NCBI GenBank assembly: GCA_902706205.1
Contig: CACSKA010000018.1
Span: 1 to 49,487 of the forward strand
Reading direction: 5' to 3'
DNA length: 49,487 bases
Source of the DNA: Chryseobacterium sp. 18061
GTDB lineage: Bacteria > Pseudomonadota > Gammaproteobacteria > Enterobacterales > Enterobacteriaceae
The notes beneath the pieces are model-generated. The model was not told the origin of the DNA and searched no databases. It saw only the letters and a program-made list of their open reading frames with translations. Both the position numbers and the translations under genes were made by a program. Shown here in pieces: positions 19,001 to 27,200 of the stretch; the stretch's first letter is position 1; every line of letters starts with the position of its first letter.

Positions 19001-21009
19001 TTGTCGCTGGTCAGCGTGAGATGGGTGCTTAACCCCGACATTGGTTTCCCGTCCAGCGTCGGCGTGACAGTCACCTCACCTGCCGTTATCCCGCTAAGTA
19101 TCGCGACATATTCGCCCGCCTGCGCTTCTTGAACTGCAGACAGAGTGGTGCCTGAGACACCTGACAGCGCGAAACTTACATTTTCAAGACCGCTCACCGG
19201 GCGTGAAAGGCTATCCTGAAGCGTGAGCGTCAGCGTGCTTTGCGCTTTACCATCGGCCACCAAAATTGCGGGAGTGGCATTCAGACTAGAGTGCGCCGCA
19301 TCGGGATGAGAGTCGGTGTAATGTACGGTGGTCACACTGTTATCGCCGCCGGAAAGCTGTGCCACCAGGCGCGTTTCACCTGCCACAGTACTGGTCAGGG
19401 GCAGCGGAGCGTCGCCGTTTTTGTCGGATTGAACAGACTGCATACCGGTCGTGCCGTCCGCGTAGGTAACGCTAATCTCGACGTTTTCCCCCATCACGGC
19501 GTTATTTTTCCCGTCGACGATGCGATACAACACCTTAATCGGTGTGACCCCATCCGGTGGCGCATAATCCCCTTCGACGGACGCATCTCCCATAAACTGC
19601 GCCACGGGTGGGGTCACCTGCACTGTGACCTGATCGGTTAGGGAACGGTTACCTTTACTGTCTTCGGCCACGGCCGTCAGAACGTAAGTATTGAGAAGAC
19701 GATTAGTATCACTTTCAGCCTGGGCCGCACTCTTCGTCGTCTGAGCAGTCTGAGCCACCTGCCAGAGCGGCAGCGTTAGCCGGTAATGCGTCGCGTCGAG
19801 TTTCACGACTTTACCCCCGGCAGCGGTGAACGATGCCCCTTGCCACTGAATGTTTCTCAGACCATTTTTGGCCGTCACAACAGCGGTTAAGGTCTGCATG
19901 CTGCCCCCCGCACCGGTGATGTTCTCCGGGGACAATGACAAGCGAATAACCTGCTGCTTGCGGTACTCAAGCACAATGTTGTTGTTACGCTCCACCAAAT
20001 CGTAACGGCTATGTGACAGCTTTCGCATTCCGTCCACCGCATCCGGTGACAGATTTTCGCGCAAGGATTTATCCAGCTGCCAGGTCAGATTCAGCGCCAG
20101 ATTCAGTTCACTCTGATCGCCTTTGCCCATGCGCTGCTCGGCACTAAATGTCAACATCGGCACCGGGGTGTAATTTGCGCCCACCGTTACCGCATATGGG
20201 TCTTTCTGCAAATTGTCTTTGCCAAAAAGCGCAACGTCATCGCCGAAATACTGTTCATACGCCAGCGTCCCACCAAGCTGTGGCAAGGCAGGAAAAAAAC
20301 CATTAATCCGGATATCAAACCCGTTCGCCGGGCGCTCGTCATAATCGTCAAAATCGCGGGACTGATGCCAGCCGCTCAAACGGGTATAAGTATTACCAGA
20401 TAGCTTAAGATAATCCCCCCAAGCTTCTACCCCTATACCAAGACGATAATTACGCCCGGTAATGTCACTGTCAATAAAGGAGTTCAGGCCGAACATCCAA
20501 TTATCCGCGAGGAAAAAACGACTGCCGATACCAACGTTAATGGTGTTACGATCGTCTTTATGCCGCATACCAAGTTGGGTAAACAACATGTTTTTTGGGG
20601 AATCGTATAACGGTACTAACCAATCAGCGCTGCTGTTACCGAGCTTCCCGTGTTCCTCGAGGCTTAATTGCACGCTGGCAGTACCAAACTGATTAAGCCA
20701 GGTTTCTGCACTGCTGTTTACCGCATTGGTTGCCTGCGATCGCGCGAAATCAGACAGCGCTTCGGATGAGGTCCTATCCTCATCCGAAAGCGTTGTCCCG
20801 ATGGCGACAGCCCCGTTTGCAAGCTGTTTCTCAAAAGGCTTTTCTTTTACAGAAGGCTCTGCAACGTCTTTGTGTAAAAGAAAAGACTCCCCAGCCTGAG
20901 ATTGACCAGAAACAATAAGACTAAGAGAGCTAACATAAGGAATTAATTGCAGAAAAACACATCCTACAGCAATGATTTTATTGAGTAGCTGAGATTTAAT
21001 AATACGCAT
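13009..21009 (-). CDS. Giant inverse autotransporter adhesin (intimin/invasin family, YeeJ-like)
   Basis: A 2666-residue surface protein. A signal-like hydrophobic N-terminus (about residues 8-35) is followed by the intimin-type beta-barrel domain at about 85-345 (ADWLVPLYDS, RNYRLGIGVEAWG, DDYDERPANGFD), which exports the rest through the outer membrane. After two or three divergent Ig-like domains come about 17 well-conserved Ig-like (Big_1-type) repeats of about 99 residues, residues 666-2345. Two further Ig-like domains (TDDTSPRLSGTAD, DTVAQAPVIERVTDS) and a compact tip ending STWYSNGTNWKQIY complete it. I see no LysM peptidoglycan-binding domain, unlike YeeJ. Related proteins mediate biofilm formation and host or cell adhesion. 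Transcribed leftward, divergent from the bactofilin gene; the start has GAAGG about 11 bp upstream. Confidence 0.92.
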   Translation of the reverse strand: MRIIKSQLLNKIIAVGCVFLQLIPYVSSLSLIVSGQSQAGESFLLHKDVAEPSVKEKPFEKQLANGAVAIGTTLSDEDRTSSEALSDFARSQATNAVNSSAETWLNQFGTASVQLSLEEHGKLGNSSADWLVPLYDSPKNMLFTQLGMRHKDDRNTINVGIGSRFFLADNWMFGLNSFIDSDITGRNYRLGIGVEAWGDYLKLSGNTYTRLSGWHQSRDFDDYDERPANGFDIRINGFFPALPQLGGTLAYEQYFGDDVALFGKDNLQKDPYAVTVGANYTPVPMLTFSAEQRMGKGDQSELNLALNLTWQLDKSLRENLSPDAVDGMRKLSHSRYDLVERNNNIVLEYRKQQVIRLSLSPENITGAGGSMQTLTAVVTAKNGLRNIQWQGASFTAAGGKVVKLDATHYRLTLPLWQVAQTAQTTKSAAQAESDTNRLLNTYVLTAVAEDSKGNRSLTDQVTVQVTPPVAQFMGDASVEGDYAPPDGVTPIKVLYRIVDGKNNAVMGENVEISVTYADGTTGMQSVQSDKNGDAPLPLTSTVAGETRLVAQLSGGDNSVTTVHYTDSHPDAAHSSLNATPAILVADGKAQSTLTLTLQDSLSRPVSGLENVSFALSGVSGTTLSAVQEAQAGEYVAILSGITAGEVTVTPTLDGKPMSGLSTHLTLTSDKNSAHISSGDMTVVTNNALADGTSQNRISVSITDVQGNPVAGQTVNFSANNGATLASTGTTDDKGTINLPVTSFTAGVSTVTATVNGQTEQVDVTFTADSQSAQIASGDLSALTDNARADGVAENQITVKVTDAQGNTLPNVTVNFTASNGAKIASTAITDPEGTLQLPVTSVVAGISQIVASVNGSSQAIDLTFTADSSTATIASGDLQAITNNALANGVQANRIQVKVTDANGNPLPAQSVSFTASNGAAVSATGNTNTDGVIEMPITSQTAGNSTLTATVNGQSQSVELTFNADASTAEIAQGALVVLNDQALADGKAENQVQVTVTDANGNVLPGQAVTFSASNGATIAASGESDSNGKVVLPVTSLIAGVSTINATVNNSQQTVDVTFIADESTATIATGALTVTNDNALANGSAANQIQVIVTDAGGNALAGQTVSFSATNGAVIAASTTTDGSGRAQLPVTSKTAGVSTVQATVGNSSQTVEVHFEADASTAQIAGGALTVVDDNALANGDAVNRIAVQVTDASGNPLADQDVSFTANNGARIASSGTTGSDGTVQLTLTSTTAGVSTVTASVNGSSQSVDLTFIPDSSSAQISTLAVKTDNAVADGNAQNEIQISVTDANNNPLADQTVNFTATAGAQINASGKTTADGTLSMGVTSLTAGSSTVTASVNGKSQNVTITFVADSTTAEIASGNMTVMINGAKADNVATNVVRVAVSDANGNPLADQQVSFTADNGAVIAAQGTTNAAGVIEQSITSTQAGDSHITATVNGSQQSVTVTFKADGDSAHIAAGSLTTTADNAVANGSAANQVQATVVDEHDNPVPGVTARFSATNGATIDAQGTTDASGHVSASLTSQTAGVSTVTATLNGGNQTVDVTFMADSSTATVHADNLTVITDNALANGLAANQVQVMVTDANGNPVAGENVDFTASNGATVASSGTTGEDGSLIVSITSLKAVKSTIQVTVNTTTLTTEVTFKADASTAQIADGQLSIVNSNATANGSDANSVRVQVTDKNGNSVGGQIVSFTATNNATIGATGTTDASGSLIMPVTSLTAGVSTVTASVNSSSQHIDVLFVADGSSAQIVAGDMTVMADNALANGQANNEVQVRITDANGNPLANQTVSFSASNGAAIDASATTDAEGRVTQALTNLIAGQSTVTATVNGSSQTATVTFVADSGTAQIAAGALTVISDNAVANGVDTNEIEVHVTDANGNALAGQSVTFSASNSATIAASAVATDDGTVRVPVTSLKADSSTLTATVNGSSQNVDVTFVADSNTAQIASGDLSIVTDNALANGTAVNQVQVWVSDAHGNPVPGQAVSFTASNGATIAASGESGADGNVVMDVTSATAGVSTLTASVNGSQQSVDLTFSADTDSAQIAQGDMSVVSNDAVADGTQTNSVKVRVTDAQGNPLAGQTVQFAVDNGATHDTPGVTGGNGELTLTIANTTAGITHVTASINGSSQNVSVNFIADSSTAAIAAGEMTLLNDKAVANGSDPDTVQVIVKDANGNPVAEQVVSFTADNNAQVAASGTTNTQGVVTVPVTSIHAGISRVTAILNGSTQNVDATFIADSSTAQILASDMIVTANNALSDGKAQNLVQVTVTDANGNVVGAVAVTFSATNGAVVTTSAPTDASGVAIVPVTTVQPGTSEVSASINGSSQNVEMTFIPSTVPVITDVEDNAGSVTGLLTSGMVTDDTSPRLSGTADSNATIRLFDNGTQVASGTANADGLWSLTPDDALSGEGDHTLTVTGALTADGPQSPVSGAFILNLDTVAQAPVIERVTDSSGEVALNGTTNGDSVNLFGTSEPEATVSVYVVQMADRIQVPLGSVEADNSGSWKIAITDTRMFQATGEYHFQAKITDKAGNTSKTSDMDPYVVNYQSWPAPQGTPEYTIKESGEVVSQSQVESLLSSTGNALFNVVASGGYNPTLALPVASAANSGNRVYISVGSNVVLGLKNNGVLVNTLSADSNSTWYSNGTNWKQIY
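13975..19015 (-). repeat. About 17 tandem repeats of about 297 bp encoding Ig-like domains
   Basis: The stretch encodes about 17 consecutive units of roughly 99 residues. Each begins near ADSSTAQI, continues with NALANG and VTDANGNPLAGQ, then a VTSLTAGVSTVTATVNG block, and ends in VDVTF. Units are diverged in nucleotide sequence but keep the same register. Such arrays form a rod-like stalk and can change length by recombination. Confidence 0.88.
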
Positions 21010-21747
21010 AATAAAGAATAGCCTTCACATAGCCAACATGATCATTCAAGAAATCGAGAAATATCCGATTAAGATACTACATAAAGTCCTAAATGAGATA
21101 AATCTGGCAGATTTATTTCATTTAGTTTAAAACTAAATTATTTATACATTGGCTTTTCAAATGAATATAACGAGTTAGAGTCCTTTATCCAAAATAAAAT
21201 TATTAGTAGCTAGCAAAAAAAGTCGGAAACCTCGTTTAACTACCAGAGCAATCGTAATAGAAAAGTCAGAGCAGAACTATGCTCGTGCCCGTGATGAAGA
21301 AGGCTAATGTTTAATTAGTTTCCCCTGTCATCCAGAAGTAATGAAAACGCAGTTGATGATTTGCAGTATATACGCCAGTAAGTAGTTTCTTTCTTCTGTT
21401 TGCCACTGGACTATTCCAGAAAATGTGTTCTGCCTGGCAGCAACAACCGGCTGCTGCAAGGCTTACCCAAATCTGATTTATTAAACAAAATCGTTATTAC
21501 CATTTAAATATTATAAAATGACACTCAAAAAATTAACATGGTATATTTTTAGGATTGTACCCTCGCTTTTTCCGAATTATTTGGCGGTTTTCCTGAACTG
21601 GATCCAAGAACCAAGAAGTAAGAACTAACTAGGAATAATCCGATTTTTTTAGTTATGTGAAAAATAGCTCTCTTAATTTATCATGGAATTTTATAATGCA
21701 TTCGATAGTAATGACACTATCGATTGCTGGAGAATATCTTTAATGTG
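21010..21747. other. AT-rich intergenic region with an IS903-type end remnant and an inverted repeat
   Basis: About 740 bp between the divergent adhesin and bactofilin genes, without a convincing gene. At 21462-21492 the sequence CTTACCCAAATCTGATTTAT followed by TAAACAAAATC is a mutated IS903-type right end. At 21702-21709 TCGATAGT and 21716-21723 ACTATCGA form a perfect 8-bp inverted repeat, 24 bp before the bactofilin start, a candidate operator. Promoters for both flanking genes must lie here, but I cannot place them confidently. Confidence 0.55.
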
Positions 21748-22509
21748 ATGTCATGGAATTGGCTGTGGTATGTGTGGACAATATGGCTATGTTTATTGAT
21801 TCAATATGCCTTAGGAACTCAGGCATTATCTAACATTTTAAAGTTACGTTGGCACACCTTTATTTCAATAATTTCAGCATGCGGCGTTTTATATCTATAT
21901 AAAATATTTAAAAGAGACTCTGAGAGAAAAATTATGTTTAAGAGAAAAGAGCAGGTTATGGATAAAACAGACAGCGATTATAACAACCAGAAAATTTCAA
22001 ACTCAATTAACAATAATGAAACATATTTAGGGGATGATATTGAGCTTACAGTAAAGCAGCCTTCATCTTTGAGACCTGTTGCTAGTTCGCAGAATGGGAC
22101 TGTCATCCCTGAAACATGTAGTATCATTGGTGAACTTAACTCTACTGGCGACATACATGTAAATGGGAAAATAGAAGGTGTGATCCGCTCCGATAAAGCT
22201 ATACATATTCTGAAAAGTGGCCATGTAGAAGGAGATATTTATGCTCAGGAGATATCGGTAGATGGAATATTGAAAGGAAACTGCATCGGTACTAAAGTTA
22301 CTATTAATGCTAACGGGTTTATTGAAGGTGTTATTCAGAGTTCATCTTTGGCTATTGATAGTGCAGGATGTTTCTATGGTACGTCCAAATCATTAGATCT
22401 TGATAATACAAGCAACCTTGGCACGTCCAAATCATTAGATTTTGATAATGCAAGCAGCCTGCGGCGTGAATATTCAACTATCGAGCAGGGTATTGCTGAT
22501 AGCGAGTAA
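21748..22509 (+). CDS. Bactofilin with N-terminal membrane anchor
   Basis: A 253-residue protein. Two hydrophobic segments at the N-terminus (about residues 4-25 and 37-53) precede a polar linker and a bactofilin (DUF583) domain at about 120-215, with the glycine-spaced pattern GELNSTGDIHVNGKIEGVI and VEGDIYAQEISVDGILKG of a short beta-helix. Bactofilins polymerise spontaneously into filaments and position cell-wall or polar machinery; the membrane-anchored Proteus CcmA relative affects cell shape. The C-terminal tail holds a 14-residue tandem duplication (GTSKSLDLDNTSNL and variant). The ATG at 21748 is chosen; a GGAG lies 15 bp upstream, rather far, and a TTG at 21724 is possible. Its AT-rich composition differs from the adhesin beside it. 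Confidence 0.82.
   Translation: MSWNWLWYVWTIWLCLLIQYALGTQALSNILKLRWHTFISIISACGVLYLYKIFKRDSERKIMFKRKEQVMDKTDSDYNNQKISNSINNNETYLGDDIELTVKQPSSLRPVASSQNGTVIPETCSIIGELNSTGDIHVNGKIEGVIRSDKAIHILKSGHVEGDIYAQEISVDGILKGNCIGTKVTINANGFIEGVIQSSSLAIDSAGCFYGTSKSLDLDNTSNLGTSKSLDFDNASSLRREYSTIEQGIADSE
22378..22461 (+). repeat. 42-bp tandem duplication inside the bactofilin gene
   Basis: Two direct copies (22378-22419 and 22420-22461) start GGTACGTCCAAATCATTAGA and GGCACGTCCAAATCATTAGA and differ at a few positions. The length is a multiple of three, so the frame is kept and 14 residues are duplicated in the C-terminal tail. Confidence 0.9.
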
Positions 22510-22804
22510 ATCAACACAGGAGTTACGTGATTTAGCTATTATTTGGGGCGATAGGAATATTAGAGTTTCTACCGCCTATTTCGTCGAATAGATTTATGTT
22601 TGCAGGATTAAACTAGAGCAATATTCAATGGTATTTTTCTCCCAAGAAAAACCGTGAGTTCACATGTGGCATTTTCTCGCAATTAGAATCGAGATGGTTT
22701 CTATGAAAAAACCACTTTTAACTAACAACAATAATGGTCAGGTTTAAAAACACCAGGTCGATCTCCGTTAAATAATGAGGGGATTACCATAACAGGAACC
22801 TTAT

Positions 22805-23059
22805 ATGATTTTTTGTTCTTCCTGTTTTTATCGTCTTCTTTGGTTGCTTCTTACTCCTGTGTTATCTGTGTATGCAGGAGGGGGCGCCGCCCTTTTATGG
22901 AGTGGGTTGCCAATTTCCAGAATAAACTGGTATACCTTCTTTGTTTTTAACATAGAATTTCATCATGACCCACTATACAACACATTATTGACTGTGTCCT
23001 GGATAGCATTTTTAATTCCGATAGTGATAGCACTACTCATTGTATTAATAAGAAGCTAA
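22805..23059 (+). CDS. Small membrane protein of unknown function
   Basis: An 84-residue protein with an AGGAACC 5 bp before its ATG. Hydrophobic segments at about residues 6-28 and 62-82 suggest two membrane helices joined by a loop rich in aromatic residues (RINWYTFFVFNIEFHHDP); the first could instead be a signal peptide. It follows the bactofilin gene by 295 bp in the same direction and ends 12 bp before a strong terminator, so they may share a transcript. I do not recognise a family. The 295-bp gap holds no other gene that I would defend. Confidence 0.5.
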   Translation: MIFCSSCFYRLLWLLLTPVLSVYAGGGAALLWSGLPISRINWYTFFVFNIEFHHDPLYNTLLTVSWIAFLIPIVIALLIVLIRS

Positions 23060-23071
23060 ACCATAATAAAA

Positions 23072-23106
23072 AAACACACCTACTATCAAGTTGGTGTGTT
23101 TTTTTA
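23072..23106. terminator. Bidirectional rho-independent terminator
   Basis: AAACACACC at 23072-23080 pairs with GGTGTGTTT at 23093-23101, flanked by a run of A on the left and T on the right. It therefore gives a U-run in both directions and separates the 84-residue gene from the convergent marR-type gene. Confidence 0.88.
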
Positions 23107-23553
23107 TTATTTTATTTTTCTATCAAGGATGTTTTCTATAGTCAAATTCACTCCTTGTCTCGTTGCTCTTGGTAAATGTCCAAGAAAATTTTCTTCCTGT
23201 CGGTGCAACACTTCATCAGTGAGTGTCAGAAGTTCTTTGCCCTCATCTGTAAGTTGCGCCTCTTTTACCCGTCGCCCAGACTGTACCTGCGGCCTTTCGA
23301 TCAAACCTTTTTTTTGTAATTTGCCCAGGTGCTTACCCACTCCCGTTGGTCCTTCACCTATATATCGGGACAATTCGCCCGGACTGATATCAGGTGTTGA
23401 TGCAACAAGACGCAAGATCATCAGTTGCCGCAATGAGAGGTCGTAAGTTGTCAAACAGTCATTAATATGTTTCTCCCATACTCGGGACAACATCATTAAA
23501 TTTAGCCCACAGTAATTCCAGTACCCTCTGAGTTTCAGTTCGGACATGACCAT
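23107..23553 (-). CDS. MarR-family transcriptional regulator
   Basis: A 148-residue protein with the MarR winged-helix layout at about residues 35-105: SLRQLMILRLVA, SPGELSRYIGEGPTGVGKHL as recognition helix, and the wing KGLIERPQVQSGRRVKEAQLTDEG. These proteins bind as dimers and usually repress. It is the last gene of a leftward operon behind the autotransporter and the Skp-like lipoprotein gene. A regulator at the end of an adhesin operon recalls PapX, which represses motility from the pap fimbrial operon; this parallel is inference. ATG 23547 is an alternative start two codons in. Confidence 0.82.
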   Translation of the reverse strand: MVMSELKLRGYWNYCGLNLMMLSRVWEKHINDCLTTYDLSLRQLMILRLVASTPDISPGELSRYIGEGPTGVGKHLGKLQKKGLIERPQVQSGRRVKEAQLTDEGKELLTLTDEVLHRQEENFLGHLPRATRQGVNLTIENILDRKIK

Positions 23554-23620
23554 TTCCTATCCTGATTTTTGTGCTGAATTAAGTCATTAAAGCCGGACAA
23601 CATGTCCGGCTAAATATTTT

Positions 23621-24175
23621 TTACTTAGTCTTCTCACTCTCTTTTGCCTTCACAGGCGCAGACTTATCAGATCGGATGGAAATGACGGGGAGTTTCCCGT
23701 AATCAACACTGACGTCAGCAAGCTGCGCAATGATTTGTTTGCTGATATCAACATCAGCGGCTGCAGCTACAACCTGTTGACGGTCAAGAATGAGTGTCAG
23801 GTTGTTGTTCTTCCGGTAGGTTTCCACCGCTTCCCTGATCGTTTTAATACTCATCGTTCTTGCGTGTTGTTGCTCTGCACGCCACTGCCGATTGATGATT
23901 ATCGCATCCGCCTGCCGACTTTGCTGCTGCTGCTTGGCTGACATCTCTTTGTAGCTAGCCTCTGCATCTTTCTCTGCGCTGAGGAGACGCTCTTTTACTT
24001 TTTGGGTATGTTCCGTTTCCTGCTTACCGACTACGGAATCTTTCATTACACTTGAAAAATCGACATACGCTATTTTTTGCTGCGCAGAGCTATCCTGATC
24101 ACAAGCAGTCAGACTGAAGATTACCGCCCCAACAACAACGAATGACCGGACGGCCTTTTGTACTTTACTTTGCAT
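23621..24175 (-). CDS. Skp/OmpH-like periplasmic chaperone lipoprotein
   Basis: A 184-residue protein. A lipoprotein signal peptide ends in the lipobox LTAC with Cys25; the next residue is Asp26, the classic +2 aspartate that keeps lipoproteins in the inner membrane. The rest matches the OmpH/Skp family: IAYVDFSSVMKDSVVGKQ, a long charged helical region at about 50-125, then NNLTLILDRQQVVAAAADVDIS. Skp holds unfolded outer-membrane proteins as a trimer with helical tentacles. Lying 47 bp downstream of the giant autotransporter gene, this tethered form may be its dedicated chaperone. AAGGGA sits 6 bp before the ATG. Confidence 0.8.
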   Translation of the reverse strand: MQSKVQKAVRSFVVVGAVIFSLTACDQDSSAQQKIAYVDFSSVMKDSVVGKQETEHTQKVKERLLSAEKDAEASYKEMSAKQQQQSRQADAIIINRQWRAEQQHARTMSIKTIREAVETYRKNNNLTLILDRQQVVAAAADVDISKQIIAQLADVSVDYGKLPVISIRSDKSAPVKAKESEKTK

Positions 24176-24192
24176 AATAATCCCTTACTAAA

Positions 24193-24210
24193 GCCCCCTT
24201 TTCGGGGGGC
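24193..24210 (-). terminator. GC-rich hairpin between autotransporter and lipoprotein genes
   Basis: GCCCCC at 24193-24198 pairs with GGGGGC at 24205-24210, and on the minus strand the stem is followed by TTTAG. It lies 12 bp after the autotransporter stop and 17 bp before the lipoprotein ATG. It probably attenuates read-through so that less chaperone and regulator than adhesin is made. Confidence 0.55.
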
Positions 24211-24222
24211 CTTGTCTCTCAA

Positions 24223-27200
24223 TTAAAAGTTAACTTTGAAGCCAATGGTTGCCTGGGTATCGCTGTACCCTTTGTCACCAATTTGCTGACCCACATTACC
24301 CCAAAGGTTAACATTCTTGTTGATTTTAGCTTCCACACCGGCCTTCAGCTCACCAATATTGCGCGTACCGGCCTGGTCGATACGTACGCCATCAAGGCTC
24401 GCGCCGAAGTTTTTGGTGTTATGGATCCAGTTAGCTTCAACGAACGGCTCGAAGGTACGATCTTTACCATTATCCAGTTTACTGTGGCCCTTGATAAAGG
24501 CACGGACACCCAGTCGGGTCTGAATATTGCCATCCCCTTCAAACTGAACATTAGTGCCATTCGCTTCTTTATGGTCGTCTGCAGTGACGCCCATCCAAGT
24601 GACCTGGGCCTGAGGCTGAACGTAGTAACTTTCACGCTCATTCTTCTCACCCACTTTCCAGGTATAACCAGTTTCCGCTGAGGCGGTAAAGCCACGAGAC
24701 TTATAGCTTTCTGAAGCCACATCTTTCGAACTTACGGTGTTATCGAACCAGTTATAAAGAACCCAGGAATCAACATATGCACCTGTTTTCTCCTCATTAT
24801 CCTGGAACCAGGTTCCGTAGAGACCCACACTGTAACCGTCCAGAGAGCCATCAGCAGAGTAGCCATTGCCATGATTACGGGTGTTACTCTTCTGGTTCGC
24901 ATAACCGCCCATGATCCCGAGGTGGAAGCGATCTTCGCCGCTGCTGGTCCACTGACCAATGTCGCCACCCAACTGGGCAATATAGCGGTTAGACTGGGTG
25001 CTGTTCTGGCCACTGCTGTCTTTCGAACGTGTATGCCCACCCACCTGACGCAGCCACAGACTGGTCACTTTTTCTTCACCAGTGAATGCGTCAACATAGT
25101 GCGTTTCACCCATACGATCGTGAAGCGTCATATTGAACAGGTTATTGGCTGCCGCCATGTTCGCGCCGTAGGCAGCCGCTTCAGGACGAATAGATGGCGT
25201 GTTATCACCACCGTTATCCGAATTATCGCCACCATTATCCGGAGTATCACCGACGTCATCTGGCGTATTGCCACCATCATCTGGGATAACGGGTTCATCG
25301 GCTGCGTTAGTCAGGTACCAGTTACTGCTATTCTTACCTTCACCACGCTCAAGAGTGTAGTCGTAAGCACCGGCAACAATACGCCCTTTCTGAGTAAACT
25401 CACCGGCAGAGTTACCGCCAACAGAAACAACCTCAATTCCGTTCAGCGTAGTGGCTCCTGTACCGCCAACGTTAGTAACAGCAACTGCCGTGGAACCGCT
25501 GGTGCTGCCATCGACAACCAATTTATCGGTCGGGGAACTGTCATCGCCCAGTTGGGTGTTGATATTAATCGTGCCGCCATTACCCACATAGTCACCCTTC
25601 ACATGCAGAGTGTTTCCTGTGGTGGCGGAGCCTGGAGCACTAATATTCACGATACCGCTGTTATTGAGATTATTACCGACCACAAATGTCTGGCCCGGGG
25701 TCGCTTGCAGTGAGGCTTGCAGTAACACTGGCGCTGGCGTCAGTGAACCCACGGTCAGTGTACCCGCATTATCTACGTTACCGGCTGTTCCACCGAAGCC
25801 ACCAAACGCAGCGCCCTGGGCAACGACCACCTGCGAAGAAGCCAGCGTCACATCGTTACTGGATATACCTAACTGCAGGCCACCCGCATTCACATTGGTG
25901 TTACCCGTGAACTGAGCCGCTTCCTGTGTCAGGGAGAGCACACCAGCACCATTTTTATTTAATGCGCCGCTACCCGTATGTGCATTAGCCATTGTCCAGC
26001 TGGTACCTGCATTAATGCTGACCTGCCCCTGGTTAGTCAGGGACGCCGTACCCAGATTAGCCTGCTCGGTCGCCGTCAGTTGACTGTCAGCAGCCACATC
26101 GAAGTTACCTGCGAATGCACTGTTATCTGCCGTCAGTTCAACATCGCTGCCCTCGTGAGCATTTACTACACCGCTGCCACTCAGGATATTCGCAAATGCA
26201 CCTTTTGCCCCCTTCAGTGTCAAAGCGCCTTCGTCAGCAATGGCACCAGACCCCAGACCTGTAACGTCATTCAGGACCGCTTCAGCACCCGAATCGATAG
26301 CAGTAGCCGCTGCCAGTTCCGCATTTGCACCTTTAATGGTCAGCGTGCCGCCAGCCAGATTCAGGTCACCTTCACCTTTCAGCCCACCGTCAACCGTACC
26401 ACCATCTTTGATTGTCAGTGCACCGCCATTAAGGTCAGTCACCGCACTCGCTTCGGTGGTCAGTTTACCGATGGTCTGGCTGTGGCCCGCCATATCCACC
26501 AGGGTGTCTGCTGCCTGATGCAGTTCGCTCGTCTGGCCCAGAACATCATTGTTGGCCATCAACAAGGTGCCGCTGCGGACATCCGTAACGCCCTGATAGT
26601 CATTTGCCAGGTTAGACAGCGAAACGGTATTTCCTGCCCCGGTGTCAATCGCCAGGTCACCTGTACCGGTGACTTTTGCACTGAGGTCTGTCGCTGCGCC
26701 TGTCAAGCCTTCAGAAGTCAGCGCCAGCGCATTTGCAGCATTAGTCAGCAGTTCAAGCTCGGTCAGACCATAGTTGACGTACAGACCATCACTCTTATCC
26801 CCCCCGGTAACACGGTAGTCATAAGTTGCGTTGGCTACGGTCACGCCATCCTGAAGAACCGTCGTTGACGCTGCATCAGAGATTTCATTGCCGTCTTTAT
26901 CCAGTACGCGCAGGTTACCACCGCTGCCGGTAACCGAACCGGTGCTGCTGGCCAGTTGCAGGCTTGTCTGCGTATCATCCTGAGCGAGCAGGTTAAGCGT
27001 ATTCGCCGGCAGTGTATGACCATTCAGAACCGGATTGGTATCCACCTGCACGGCACCCGTACCGGACAGATCCAGATTGGCGGTGGTATTAACTAGCGCG
27101 TCTGAAACGCCTTTGCCTAATGTTTCGGTATCAAACTTCGCGGTACCACCGTTAAAGGCCAGGCCAGCGATAGTCTGCGTTCCCTTAGCCACGGTTGTGA

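Noticed and set aside
13258..20918. Many long open frames on the plus strand opposite the inverse autotransporter gene
   Set aside because: They are antisense frames of the repeated, GC-richer Ig-like coding sequence; they show low-complexity composition and no domains or ribosome sites.
21230..21310. Possible tail of a lost gene (short frame ending ARARDEEG)
   Set aside because: Fewer than 20 codons and no match that I recognise; could be chance.
22703..22747. Short ATG frame of 14 codons between bactofilin and the 84-residue gene
   Set aside because: Too short and without conserved features to separate it from chance.
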